From the NCBI RefSeq assembly GCF_024323335.1, contig NC_066581.1, positions 34,242,699-34,306,698 of the forward strand: a DNA stretch of 64,000 bases, written 5' to 3'. The DNA is from Lathyrus oleraceus (taxonomy: Eukaryota > Streptophyta > Magnoliopsida > Fabales > Fabaceae). The translations under genes were made by a program, and so were the position numbers. The notes under the pieces were generated by a model, which searched no databases, was not told the DNA's origin, and was given only the letters and a program-made list of their open reading frames with translations. Positions 1 to 11,191 of this stretch are shown in pieces (within the stretch, counting starts at the first letter, position 1; each line of letters opens with the position of its first letter).

Positions 1-1304
1 TAACTAGACATCTCAAGCTTGGCATTGGTGTTAATCTCATTCATTTCTCATCTGTTTTCAATTTGATATGATTTTTTGAAGTTGACCCATGCTTGTTGAC
101 TTTCTTTGTGCATGCTTGAATGTGCTTTGACTTTCTGATTTTCATTGACTGCCTTCCACTTGCCCAAATGGGATGAAATTTGACATGCTTACCATGCTAT
201 GTGTTAGGTTTGATCATGATTTATTTGATGATTTTTGGAAAATGTTTAGATTGCTTTTGGTGCAAGTCTTGCTGTTGACTTCTATGAGCTTCGGTTTGCC
301 ATGTTTGACCTAAATGGTTCATGAAATGATGATAGTGATTGATATGAATGTGAACCCAATTGGTTTTGTTTCCTAATTGTTTGAACATGATTTTGGATAC
401 TTAACCCTTGCTGTTTTGACTTTCTCATTCACTCTTGACCCTAGGCTTGCCCTAGTGGTCCTGCTACTCACCTTTGAGTTTGTGATTTCAGGTTGACCAT
501 CAAATGGCCATTGAGACCAATTCTTTTGACTGAGCTTGCTTGAATATTGTGTCTAACCTCTTTGTTTTGTAGGTGGCTTGGCTCACATGCCTTAAGCCTT
601 GTGCCTTGCACATCCATGTGCCTCTAATGGACTGTGGGTGTCTGTTTCTGTCTGTCTTGTTTGAAGTTGCATACTAACATCTGCTTGACTGTTTCAGGTG
701 CTTTAGTTGCTTAGTTCCTTGTGAACTTTTTGCTTTGCTTTGCTTGTATAAGCAATTTGCATTGAGGTATGTCTCTTTTACTTCATGTAGTCTGGAAGAC
801 CTGGCCTGTTACTTGGCCAGGCAACTGTCTGAAGTCCTCCTTAAGAGGCAATGTTTGTGATTGTTTACTTTTGTCCTTGCATAGAGTCAAAGTCCTCCTA
901 AGTGAAGAGGCAATTGGTGGAAGGTAGGGATATGCAATCTATCCCCCACTATTCAGTGTGTCATCCGCTTTGCTCACACCACTGTGTTGATGCATTGCAG
1001 ATACAAACCCAAGATCTTGTACAATTGTACAGTTGAGTCAGTTTTAATGTGTAGAAGGGTTCCCACTTTCTGAACCCACACATTCTTGTCTTGAGCTCTC
1101 CCAGGCCAGGGATAAGAGCTGTGAGGTCTCATCCTCACTTCATCCTTTCATCTGCTTCACCTTAGCCCCCTCAATGGCAAGGTTAAGAGCAACATTCACC
1201 CAGTTCCAGAGGTTTGTTTGTTGAGGTTGATATGACCCCTTGACTAAAACCTAACCCTTGTTTGAGCCACTTGTTTGTGTATAGCGTGTGCTATCTGTGC
1301 TTGT

Positions 1305-1530
1305 AGGATTGTTTGACTTGCTTCTTGTGCAAGTTAGGATAGTTTGACTTGCTTCCTGTGCAAGTTAGGATAGTTTGACTTGCTTCCTGTGCAAGTTAGG
1401 ATAGTTTGACTTGCTTCCTGTGCAAGTTAGGATTAGTTTAGACTTGCTTCCTGTGCAAGTTAGGTTTTGCTTGGCTTGCTTCCTGTGCAAGTTAAGTGTG
1501 TGTGGCTTGCTTCCTGTGTGAGCCATGCTT
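1305..1530 (+). repeat. ~30-bp tandem repeats in C LTR, each a small hairpin
   Basis: About seven units built around GACTTGCTTCCTGTGCAAGT. The arms ACTTGC and GCAAGT pair around TTCCTGT. In the last unit the arms are TGGCT and AGCCA, so pairing is kept although bases differ. Units are adjacent, without unique spacers, so this is an LTR minisatellite and not a CRISPR array. Confidence 0.85.
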
Positions 1531-1659
1531 AGGATAGGTTGGCCCTTGTGCCATTTAGCTAGAAACCATAACTTAGGGTTGATTTGCATGATAACATCTA
1601 GGCTCGAGTCGTAGTCTCCCTAGTTGTGTCTCCCTCTGTTATCTGGTTAGGCTAGATCC

Positions 1660-2175
1660 TTATCCCTGCGTAGGGGAACTACATCGCCCTGATCTTCATA
1701 CCAGATGAAGTATGTAGGCAGGAGATTGAGCTGATCTCTCCGGGCGCCCTTTTTTCTTTTGTGTGTGTTGTCTGACAGTTGCTAGGCTCGAGTGCCTGAC
1801 TCCTTAGCAATTTATTGTCTGTCTGTTTGTGTGTGTGTTTGACAGTTATAGGCTCGAGTCCCCGACTCCCTATTAACTTGTTATGTTGTTGTGTGCTTGG
1901 AAGCTGATGTAAGTCCATCGAGTGGCATTCGGGTTCCAGTGTGCGTGTGTTGGGTTCGGATGCTGATGTAAGTCCAGCGATTGGCATTCAGGCTCCACGT
2001 TTGCCTTTGTGTGTTTGTTTGTGTGCGTGTCAGCCGAGCTACGAATGCTCTGATTCTTCTCTCGTCCGAGAAGATACGTATGCATAGGATGCGACATCCT
2101 AGCGAGCATGTGTCGTTTCCCCAGTCCGAACTACTTCGACTCTGATGTCTATGCCTGATAGACTAAGTAGGCCCA
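1660..2175 (+). other. Three stem-loop modules in C LTR
   Basis: Three modules with the same plan: a GAACTAC-like box, then CTGAT, then a perfect hairpin, then a TACGTAGGCA-like box. Stems are CTTCAT/ATGAAG (1694-1710), TCTTCTC/GAGAAGA (2055-2074) and GTCTAT/ATAGAC (2147-2163). Single copies with other stem sequences occur in the B and D LTRs and a wobble version in A. A role in the element RNA is inferred from the preserved pairing only. Confidence 0.7.
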
Positions 2176-2492
2176 GGATGCGACATCCTGCCGAGTTCAG
2201 TTTCAGTCAGTTTCTTTTGTCTCTTTCAGCCAGTGTGTGTGAGTTTGAGCAGTGTTTAGCAACCAATTTTCCTTTCTAGTGTGCGTGGATCCCGTAGAGT
2301 ACTACGGATGCGTAGGGGTGCTAATACCTTCCCTTCGCATAACCGACTCCCGAACCCATTCTTTTTGGTCGCGAGACCATGTTCTTTCCAGGTTTACTCT
2401 GAGCGTTTCCTTTCCCTCTTTTGGGATAAATAACGCACGGTGGCGGCTCTGTTGTTTCTTCTTTTCCCGCCGGTTTTTCGCGCGATGCGACA

Positions 2493-3580
2493 AATCCGTT
2501 GAAAGGCTTCTTCAAGATTGGTTGACTGTTGGAACCTCCCTGGATTTTACCACTCTTCAGTCCTTCTTCTACTCTTTCTCCCACGATCACCATGTCAGAA
2601 AATCCTGTGGACACACTACTGATCAATCTTTCATAATATTGGCCCTGCAAGGTTCCCATGAAAATGTCAATTAATTCACGATCAACCAGCGGCGGGTGCA
2701 CCCTTGCAGCCAACTCTCTCCAGCGTTGTGCGTATTCTTTAAAAGATTCATTGTCTTTCTGGGCCATACTCTGAAGCTGAGTACGGTTTGGTGCCATGTC
2801 AGTATTATATTTGTATTGCTTTGCGAATGCTTCAGCCAACTCATCCCAAGTGTGGATGTTGCTACATTCCAACTGCATGTACCAGTCCAAAGATGCCCCA
2901 GTTAGACTGTCCTGAAAGCAATGGATCATGAGTTTATCATCTCTGGCATAGGCAGCCATTTTTCTGCAATACATTTTCAAATGTATGTTAGGACATGTGA
3001 GTCCTTTGTATTTTTCAAATTCAGGCGCTTTGAATTTTGGAGGAATCACCACGTCTGGGACCAGACACATCTCCAAGGCACTCAACCGGGTTGAGTTATG
3101 TCCTTCCAAGATTCTTAGCTTTTCGGCCAGAGCACGACACATCAAGATAGCCTCAGAATCTTGGGCAGCAGTAGGGATGACCACTGGAGTAGCTCCATTG
3201 TAATTCTGCATTTCAAACTCGTCCTGGAGCTCTTCATCAGTACGGGGCATGACTACTTGATTGACTATCGGAGGTCCTTGCACAGCGACTCCGTCAGCCA
3301 CTCCAGAAGTATACGCAGGTGGAGGCACATGATTTCTTTCAGGTGGTGGAACAAAGCCTGGAGGAAGACCGTAGATAACGGGATTTGGAATAGGAACTGA
3401 AGGTCCTGACTGAAGAGCAACCCCTTGAACTAGATCATCGTTCCTTGCAGCAGCGGCAACACGAGCCTCTTCTTCCCTTCTAGCCAGAGCTTGTATAGCC
3501 TCAAAGATCTGCTCGATCTTGCTTTTGACAGAGTCCATCTCCTCTCTGAAGGCAACTTGTTCTTCTCTAACTACATCCAT
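2493..3580 (-). pseudogene. Element A gag, truncated by insertion of element C
   Basis: Retrotransposon Gag (capsid/nucleocapsid precursor) of Ogre type, read on the minus strand from ATG at 3580. About 363 codons are native; the frame then runs into the C LTR, whose translation is not part of the protein. It matches element B gag closely: the shared core includes LCLVP near residue 165, KFKAPEFEKYKG, the capsid segment HCFQDSLTGASLDWYM, and DNESFKEYAQRWRELAA. An N-terminal coiled coil (residues 1-55) precedes a Pro-rich linker. The zinc-knuckle and protease parts are displaced beyond the left edge. No stop or frameshift is visible in the surviving part. The 370 bases between this gene and ORF1 show no coding potential. 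Confidence 0.85.
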
Positions 3581-3948
3581 GATTCTTCTTGTGTTGGAGC
3601 GAGTAGCGTATGCACGTTGAGGAATCAGCTTGAACTACTGGACACGAGGAAAAATGGAATGAGTTTTTGTTCTGAGAAATGAAATGCATGATGCATATGT
3701 TAATGCACGTGGATTTAAAAATGTCTTTTATGCTTATGTTCAATTTTATTTTCAGGGAACCGTGTTAGATTCCTTGTAACTTAGCAAGCATTCAAAGAGA
3801 TCACGGGGAATAAAACAAGAATGGAACCAAACTTTTTTGTACAAAAGAAACTCAAAAATCCTTCATTCATTCAATTCAAAATAGAGTACAAGGATTGAGT
3901 ACAAAATATTCTTTCAAACATAAAGGAAAGTACAACATAAAAAAAAGG

Positions 3949-5979
3949 TCAAACTGCAGGCTTCTGTTTGTTGAGATCTTCCAACTCTCCTTTGAACCTT
4001 TTTATCATGTCTTCACAAAGATAAATAAATTCAGTCACTGAACGAGGGATGTTGTCATTGTCTATGTCTTCCAAAGCACATCTTAGCATCAAAGGCACAT
4101 TTGTAGCCATGCCATTACAGAAGTCTATCAAACTGGCAAACTTGTCTCGATACTCATTTCTTTGTTCATGTAAAAACTGGATGGTTTCCTCGAAGGCTGC
4201 CAAACTAGCATTCACATTTGCCCTTGCGTTCATCCAATCTTCACCTTCTTGTAGCAAAGAGTCATGTCGGCCTTTCCAGTATCGTTCCCACTCATTAGCA
4301 TTTTCAGCCTCCTGGCACTTTCCATTCCACATTTCAGGTGTAACCTGAGTAGCAGCCATAGCACTCTCTTTACTGCGGCGTTCTCGTTCTTCCCTTTCTT
4401 TTGATTCAAAGAGTGAAACATTGAGGTTGGCTATCTCAGCCTCAAGCGTCTCTCTTATCTCCTTTTTTTGTTTTGTGGCGAGCTTCCACCATTTCTCTTT
4501 CTCACGACAATCCCTCTCAGCCTCTTTCAGTTGGCTTTTGACGGTATTCAAACAGCTCTCAGCCTGATCTAACCCCTGTTTGACTCTTTTTCTCTTATAT
4601 TCCTCCTTATCAGTCCTTTCCACCTTTGCTTGAAGTTGTGTTTTCTTCCGCCCAAGCTCCCACTTATGATTATCCCTTTCTTCAGTAATCCGGAGAAGGT
4701 TCAACCGTAGCTCTTCATTCTCTTTTTCCAAACTTTGGATGACAACTTTGAGCTCTTTAGCTTCCTCCATAGTGACGTGAGTAGGTTCTGGAGGATTTGT
4801 ATGCATTGGAGGCTCATAAGGGTATGGTAGTTTGTCTTGAGAAGCTCTGGCTTGGACCCAACTTGTATATGGCCCTCTAGCTATACAATTCTTCTTTCCA
4901 CGCTCCCTTTTTCCTTCTCTACGAACTTTAGTCCAGGCACGACCTATCCTCTTCACCAAATCAAAGTCCTTCAATCCTTCTCCTAGCAAGAAACCTTCTA
5001 ACAACTTGTCTTCTGGTTTGTCATTCATAGGAAACCCAAGTTGCCGCATAGCAAGCTCAGGATTGTAATTGATGTAACCTCGAGTTCCTATGAGTGGCAC
5101 ATTATGGAAGTTGCCACATTTGACGATTATGTCCACATCATCATAAACACGAGAGTACCAGGTGATGTCATTGGCAGTGAGAGACATGATTTTTTGAGAC
5201 CACTTGAGGTTATCCTTGTTCTGAACAAAAGGCCCTTCGCTTGGTAAGTGAGATAAGAACCATTTATACAGTAAAGGAGCGCAACACTGGATCATCCCCC
5301 CCTTCTTCTCATTTCTCCAATGGATAGAGTGATAAACATCTGCAAGCAAGGTGGGAATGGGATTCTTGAGCAAGAAAATGCGTATAGCAGTCATGTCTAC
5401 GAAGTCATCAATGTTCGGGAATAAGACAATCCCATAGAGTATCAAGGCTAACACAGCATTGAAAGCGACCCAATCTTCTTTACTTTTGAAATCTGAAGCT
5501 TTTCCCACTAAGAACTTCAAAGTGAATCCCGAAGTGCCTCCTTTTGGTCCAAGATTAGCCTTCACTTCCGCTTTATCTAGATGTATAGATGAACCTATTT
5601 GTTGATGTGTAGGAAATTCCCCTAGACCGGTGTAAGGGACTTCATCCTTGATACTAATGTTTGCTATATGTGAGAACTCTTCCAGTGTTGGCGCCAACTG
5701 GAAGTCCTGGAATGTGAAACACCGCAAGGGAGGATCATAGAATTGTGCCAAAGTGAAAATGGCCCAAGCATCCACCTCGGTGTTCATGATAGTCAACAGG
5801 TCACCATACTCAACACAAAAGTTGTTCCTTCTGATTTTTTTCACATCTGAGATCAACCCCTTAATCAATCCTAGCTTTGGATTCCTGAACTTGAATGAAT
5901 AAGTACTTTTTTGATTGCTACCCATGTCTTCTGAATGCCTGCAATCAAACGAGTCTTTAGGTCCCTTGAAAATATGCAC
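3949..5979 (-). CDS. Element A ORF1, Ogre extra protein upstream of gag
   Basis: A full open frame of 676 codons from the first ATG; the ATG at 5925 (MGSNQ) is a likelier start because homology with element B ORF1 begins soon after. The first ~380 residues form a globular domain shared with B: TLAQFYDPPLRCFTFQDFQL, then an FPNIDDFVD stretch and a KNPIPTLLADVYHSIHWRN stretch, the last matching B around NPVPTLLGDAY. I recognise it as the domain annotated DUF7745 in plant proteins, related to plant mobile domains; its function is not established. From about residue 400 to the end it is a Lys/Glu-rich coiled coil. An upstream extra ORF is a hallmark of Ogre elements. Unlike B's copy this one has no break. 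Host gene origin is possible but unproven. Confidence 0.85.
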   Translation of the reverse strand: MHIFKGPKDSFDCRHSEDMGSNQKSTYSFKFRNPKLGLIKGLISDVKKIRRNNFCVEYGDLLTIMNTEVDAWAIFTLAQFYDPPLRCFTFQDFQLAPTLEEFSHIANISIKDEVPYTGLGEFPTHQQIGSSIHLDKAEVKANLGPKGGTSGFTLKFLVGKASDFKSKEDWVAFNAVLALILYGIVLFPNIDDFVDMTAIRIFLLKNPIPTLLADVYHSIHWRNEKKGGMIQCCAPLLYKWFLSHLPSEGPFVQNKDNLKWSQKIMSLTANDITWYSRVYDDVDIIVKCGNFHNVPLIGTRGYINYNPELAMRQLGFPMNDKPEDKLLEGFLLGEGLKDFDLVKRIGRAWTKVRREGKRERGKKNCIARGPYTSWVQARASQDKLPYPYEPPMHTNPPEPTHVTMEEAKELKVVIQSLEKENEELRLNLLRITEERDNHKWELGRKKTQLQAKVERTDKEEYKRKRVKQGLDQAESCLNTVKSQLKEAERDCREKEKWWKLATKQKKEIRETLEAEIANLNVSLFESKEREERERRSKESAMAATQVTPEMWNGKCQEAENANEWERYWKGRHDSLLQEGEDWMNARANVNASLAAFEETIQFLHEQRNEYRDKFASLIDFCNGMATNVPLMLRCALEDIDNDNIPRSVTEFIYLCEDMIKRFKGELEDLNKQKPAV

Positions 5980-6866
5980 ATGTCAAATGTGTTATGATTA
6001 TGAAATGTTTTATGTTTATGTATGTAAAGTTGGGTAGGTGATCATTGGAACATTCTGATTAATTACTTCATGGAGGAAAGGTTCCAGGAATAGGAAAATC
6101 AAACAGGTAGGCTCTAGGGTTTAAAAGATTCCTAGAGTCATGGACCCAATTCAAGAATATCATCGTCAGAATGACTAATCGTAAGACAATAATATCTTAA
6201 GAAGGATCTATTCTAGGTTAGGTCTTTATATTAACCCAACGAGTCCTAAGTCTCGTAGGTCAATACTACACAACCATCGACTCCACGGTTCTAGACACGG
6301 TTCCCAGAGTCATGGATCACACCTGACAATATTATCGTCAGAACGACTACTCGTAAGACAACAATATCCTCAAAAATGATCTATTCTGAGTGAGGTCTTC
6401 GTATTAACCCAACGAGTCCTAAGTCTCATAGGTTAACACTACACAACCATCGGTCCTAAAAGCCATAGGTTCAGGGTTCTACAAAAGGTCCTCAGAATCA
6501 TAGATCGAGGTTGAAAGTATCACCACCAAAACGACTAATCGTAAGACAGTAATACTTTCAAGGGATCTCATCTGAGTGGGGTTCTCGCATCAACCTAACG
6601 AGTCCGATGTCTCGCAGGTCAATACTACACAACCACCATCCTAACTTAAGTTTTTCTCATAGCTCGGGTATAAAGCTTTTCCTCACACAAATGCCAATAG
6701 TCCAGAAAGTTCCAATGATACCATATATCAATAATACAGTAATTGGAAATACATATAATAAAGGCATATATAGATTAAATAAATCAGAAGCAAACAAACA
6801 GATAAAAGCAAAAACTCAAACACAAAACAAACTAAATTGGGGTTGACTCGCTTAGGAGAACTTTCG
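5980..6866 (-). repeat. Element A leader with three ~170-bp repeats
   Basis: Non-coding leader between the primer site and ORF1. It contains three diverged copies of a unit (about 6120-6300, 6300-6480, 6480-6640), each with a GTCATGGA-like box, an inverted repeat around CGACTAATCGTAAGAC, and an ACCCAACGAGTCC...CAATACTACACAACCA tail. The inverted repeats are at about 6156-6196, 6327-6368 and 6511-6561. The third is a perfect 10-bp stem (TTGAAAGTAT/ATACTTTCAA). The other two pair mainly through U-G wobbles in the sense of the element RNA. No gene is seen. Confidence 0.75.
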
Positions 6867-6884
6867 TCCCCAGCAGAGTCGCCA
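6867..6884 (-). promoter_or_regulatory. Primer binding site of element A (tRNA-Arg type)
   Basis: On the minus strand this reads TGGCGACTCTGCTGGGGA, two bases after the LTR end. It is identical to the site in element B and fits the 3' end of a plant tRNA-Arg, the primer reported for Ogre elements. It proves minus orientation and places the 5' LTR at higher coordinates. Confidence 0.9.
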
Positions 6885-7504
6885 GCTGTCGCGGCGCGAA
6901 AAATACCCAAGCGTAAGGAACGCTCGAAATATAAACAAAACAGAGTCGCCACCGAACTTTATTTATTCCCAAAGAGGGAAAGGGGAAATATCGATAAAAC
7001 CCACGAAAAGCAAAAAGAAATGGTCGTCGCAACCAAATCGGGTTCGGGAGTCGGTTATGCAAGGGGAAGGTATTAGCACCCCTCACATCCATCGTACTCG
7101 ATGGGACCCATTTAGTTAGTTTCGTGTTAGAGTGTTAGCGTGATACCGTTTGTGAACTTCTACTTATCGAGTGAGAAAAGAGAAAGAAAGAAAGGAAAGA
7201 CTTAAGGTTTTTTAATATTAATGTGCCTGACAAGATTTCGCAATCCTGCTCCTACGTATCTCCAGGTGCTATGAAGAACTCAAGGCATACGTAGTTCTAC
7301 CCAAAGAGAACTACTGGGTGGATTGCTTTTAAAGAGAGTGATGCTTGGATCATATTTGAGCGATTAAACCTTTACTTGCTGCTCACTCTTGGAGGCTGAA
7401 GTCTTTGTTTGTTTCACATCAAAATAGATGTCGCATACTCTTTTCTGAAAATGTTTTCGAAGTCGCACAAGGGCGAAAACAAGTTTGATGAGTTTGAGTT
7501 GATT

Positions 7505-7870
7505 TTAAGCGGAGACAGGCATCCAAGCAGGGAGCTCTACTGCAGTACTCGAATGCCCGAAAAGGAAGAGGCCTAAGCCCAATCACTATCTTTTCATCCA
7601 AAAGTTTATTATGAAAATGTGTGGCAAATTAGGTCAAAGTTCATTAACGGAAGACGATTAGTCAGACAGAGAGCTCTACAGCAGTGTCCAAATAATCGGG
7701 AAAGAGAAGGTCGATACCCAATCAATCTTTTTCTTCTATAAGAGAAATGACCTAATTCTGGTAATTACTGTATGTTAATATGAAAGACGAATGTTTGAAC
7801 ATTGAGCTCTACAGCAGTATCCTAACATTCGAAACAGAGAAAGTCTAAACTTAATCAGTTTCTTCCATTT
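7505..7870 (-). repeat. Hairpin array in A LTR around GAGCTCTAC motif
   Basis: Three tandem units share the core GAGCTCTACAGCAGT (plus strand 7532-7546, 7671-7685, 7804-7818, small variations). Each core is enclosed by a different perfect stem: GGCAT/ATGCC (7518-7557), CGATTA/TAATCG (7655-7698) and CGAATGTT/AACATTCG (7788-7831). The stems differ in sequence but pair in every unit. Confidence 0.8.
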
Positions 7871-8439
7871 TTATTGTGAAAAGATTTTAAAAACAGGGGA
7901 CGACTTGACGTTGGATCAAGTGTCAGAAGTTAACTTATGAAAATAATTTAGATGTGGCGGGGGTGCGCTCGGCTTTACAATCAATTTGGATTTGATTTGG
8001 GAAAAAAAAGACTCGACGTTGGATCGAGTGTTTGTTTTTGTTCTTTTCTAAAAGGGTCGATTTTAATCTTTTGTTAACAATCAAATAGTACAGTAAAGTA
8101 AATGAAAGCGGTAAATTTATTACGCATGTTTAGGAATGGGGGTACAGTTTGCTGAATGGGGATACAACACAATAATTAAACAATACAAGTTTAAAAGACA
8201 ATTATAAAATAAAAGAATCTCGTTGTAAGAAGGCCCAAGAGAAAGCCAAGGGACTCGAAGTAAAATCAGAAGTTTGGATTACATAATTTAGTGTTTATGG
8301 TAAGCAATCGTAAGACGATTCATGTAGGAATCACCCTACCTGAGGTTGGTCAACAAAAATATATGCGTGTAAGCAACTTCTGAAGTCAAATTGAATTTTT
8401 AACTTCAAAATTGCTACGCATCTGTGAAAAATGATTGGA

Positions 8440-9187
8440 TAAATAATTTTTTTTTTTACAATTTAAAGAAAATAATCAGTTGAATCAATAAATAATAATA
8501 ACAATAATATTAAACAAATAATTATAATTATAATAATAAATAATATTGATAAATAATAATAACAAAAATAGTAATTACCAATAATCAATAATAACAATAA
8601 TAATTATAAATGACAGTAATAAATCAATAATAATAAGTAAGTAATAATAAAATTAACATTAATAATAATTAACAGTAACAATAATATTCAAATAATAAAA
8701 ATTAACAATAATAATAATAATAGATAATCAATCCTGCTAATAATAATATCAATGATAATAAATATGATAATGATAATGATCAATAATAATAAATAATAAT
8801 AATGATGATAATAAAAGTAAAATATTAATAAAAATAATAATAATAATAATAATAGTTTATGGTAATATATATAATAATAAAAACAATAATAATAATAATA
8901 AATATAAATCTAAATAAAAATAAGAAAAAAAAAAAAAAAAAAAAATAAGAAACCACAAAAAAAACGTAGCAGCAGTGCCTTTTTTCAATACGTTAACTTT
9001 TATAACTTACATATATAAAACAAAACAAGGTTGACTAATTTAATAATTAAAAAAAAACATAGAACAAACAACATATATTAAAAATATTTAAAACAAGCAA
9101 AAAGTTTACCTCTAAATCAACACAGATACAAATATTAAGAATCACTTGAAATACTAAAATTAAAGACCACAGTACTCTTTCAACAAA

Positions 9188-9260
<73 letters not shown>
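8440..9260. repeat. AT-rich tract with (TAA)n microsatellites
   Basis: Nearly pure A/T sequence in the middle of the A LTR, rich in AATAAT units; the longest clean run is (AAT) about 22-fold at 9188-9257. A poly-A run lies at 8926-8945, and a short GA run at 9321-9337. This is slippage-generated low complexity and no further element is seen in it. Confidence 0.9.
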
Positions 9261-9263
<3 letters not shown>

Positions 9264-11191
9264 AACTAAACAAACTAAATTAAAACAAAAAAACAAAAAA
9301 AGTAGAAGATAAACAACAAGCAGAGAGAGAGAGAGAAAAGAAACAGTAACGTACACAACAGAGGAAACAAAAAAATTCTTAATGTCTCAAGCCTATCTCT
9401 CATTAATCTCTCTAAAATCTACTCTTTCAAAGTCAAAAAACAAATATCTCTCAAGCTTGAATAATGAGTAATAACAACAGAAAAATAAATAAATAATGAA
9501 CTAAAAGGTAAAAGGAGAGAGGTATTAACCAAATTTAAATGATGGTGGTGAGTGTGTTGTTAAATTTTTTTAAAGGTCTTATTATGGTGATGATGAAGTT
9601 ATTTGAAGGTGTTGACAAAGTTGATGGAAGAGGAAGGTAAAAGTTGTATGTGTTTATGATGAAGATGGAGATGATGTTTATGTGTTGTTATTGTGGAGTT
9701 GTGAAGCTTTTGTGAGGAGAGTTATACTATGGTGGTTTATGTGTTGTAGTAAGAGATGAATAGAATGTGTTATTGTTGAGTTTGTAGAGATGATATATTG
9801 ATAAAAAGAAGTGATGATGAGTTTTTATGGTGTAGTGTGTTTTTAAAAGTTGTGAGGGTGATGTTTTTCGGCTACTGCAGAGAAAGAAGAAAAGGAGATA
9901 TTTTTTGTCATGATATCTTTGTGTTATGTGGTATTTGAAAGAAGAATGAGGTGGATATTAATATTGTTTTTATGAAGGTGAAAGTGTGAGGAGGTTTGTG
10001 TTGTATGTAACATGAGAGAGTATTACTTTTGTTTTGTAGAGAGAGAGGGGATTAGAAAATATTATGATATTTGTTGTTCTTGTGTACATAAGTGTGGTAC
10101 ATGATAAAGAGGGAAGGAAAAGTGAAAGACAAAGTGAAAATAGATTGTCACGTGGGAGGGGTCTATTTCACTCTCTCTAAATTTACCGTATCACATAAGT
10201 ATGTATACACATATATATGAGTTTTAAATTCAAAATCTAAAAAAACTACCTTTTGGAAATTATTTAGTGTTACAAAAAATTAAAACTAAATAAAATAAAT
10301 TAAATCAAGTATTTAAAAATAAAAAAAATAAAATCGAAACGAGAAAGTAGAAAATCCTAATTAATTAAAACAAACATTTTGGCTAACAAAAAAAAAGGAT
10401 AAAAATCGAATAAACTCGGGCGCCAAATCTTCCGGAAAAATAAACTGTCCGGATTGAAATGATCAACGCGAAATAAACATCTCGGAAATATGCAGGTTTT
10501 GATCAAATTTTGAAATAAAATATGACCGGTTAAAAGGCTCAGGCGGGAAAAAATGCGACTGAAAAAGTAGTCGAAAAATTAAAATGAGCACACTAAGTTA
10601 AACTACGCGGAACGTAGATTAACAAAACTAACATCTGCGAACTCGATTTTGAAATTTTTTTGCCCGCTAATTCGTAGTACAATGGAGAAACGATTTGACC
10701 GGTCTGTCTGTAGATCTGAAAAATTATTTCGAGCGACATTTCAAGATAAATGCAAAACAAAATTCATGTTGTAACAAGTATAAAATGCAAATGTCCGGTG
10801 AATGAACTAAATTGCTGATTTAATCATCGTGAACAGATAACCAGATGCAAATGAATTGCTCTTGGACCACTTGCTCTTGATTTTTAAACATAAACAAAAC
10901 TCTACAAAGATCCAGATGACGACAATACTCTTGATTGTCACCCTCTAAACCTCTGAAACAAAATGCAGCTAAATGAATAATGCACTGAGATTTGAGAAAT
11001 CAAATCTTTCGACCTCTCAATCAACAGATGAATGAATGAATATCATTAAGATTAGATAAAATGCCAAAACTCCTGGTTTTTCACCTAAATCCTAATGAAT
11101 GTTTTTAACTGATGAAATACACGATAAAATGGATTGATTTATGCTATGTTAATGTGAGTGAAAAGCTCAGGGTAAAATTTAGGGTATGACA

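Larger units (their letters stand above)
1..2492 (+). mobile_element. Ogre-like element C, end of 3' LTR
   Basis: This is the downstream part of a long LTR in plus orientation; its upstream part lies outside the window. It ends in GATGCGACA at 2492, directly against a gag gene running the other way, so it is the right edge of an element inserted into element A. No primer site follows the end, so this is a 3' LTR. It shares blocks with the B LTR (a tract around 790-960, TAAGTCCA...GGCAT motifs near 1910-1990) and with A and D (the block GGGGTGCTAATACCTTCCC near 2317 and a GGGATAAATAA...GGTGGCG block near 2423). No coding sequence is supported; small ORFs here are chance. The LTR orientation and end are clear; the family name rests on resemblance to Ogre. 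Confidence 0.85.
6887..11191 (-). mobile_element. Element A 5' LTR (4.3 kb)
   Basis: Read on the minus strand, the LTR starts TGTCATACCC at 11191 and ends GCGACA at 6887, giving 4305 bp. It is inserted into the 5' LTR of element B: the uninterrupted sequence ACCATGTGATT of B resumes at 11192 and is seen intact at 30627. The promoter-distal end (minus sense) carries the blocks shared with other Ogre LTRs: GGTGCTAATACCTTCCCC near 7070 and a GGGAATAAATAAAGTTCGGTGG block near 6955. The middle is extremely AT-rich. No open frame of note exists, so the whole 4.3 kb is non-coding. Confidence 0.88.

Noticed and set aside
1305..1530. Regular 30-bp repeats resembling a CRISPR array
   Set aside because: Units are contiguous with no unique spacers, in a plant LTR, and no cas genes exist.
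2321..2492. C-terminal extension of the element A gag frame
   Set aside because: The last ~57 codons are translated from the inserted LTR of element C, which is clear from the LTR end at 2492.
2252..2674. 140-codon plus-strand ORF
   Set aside because: It crosses the LTR/gag junction and is the complement of gag; no conserved domain.
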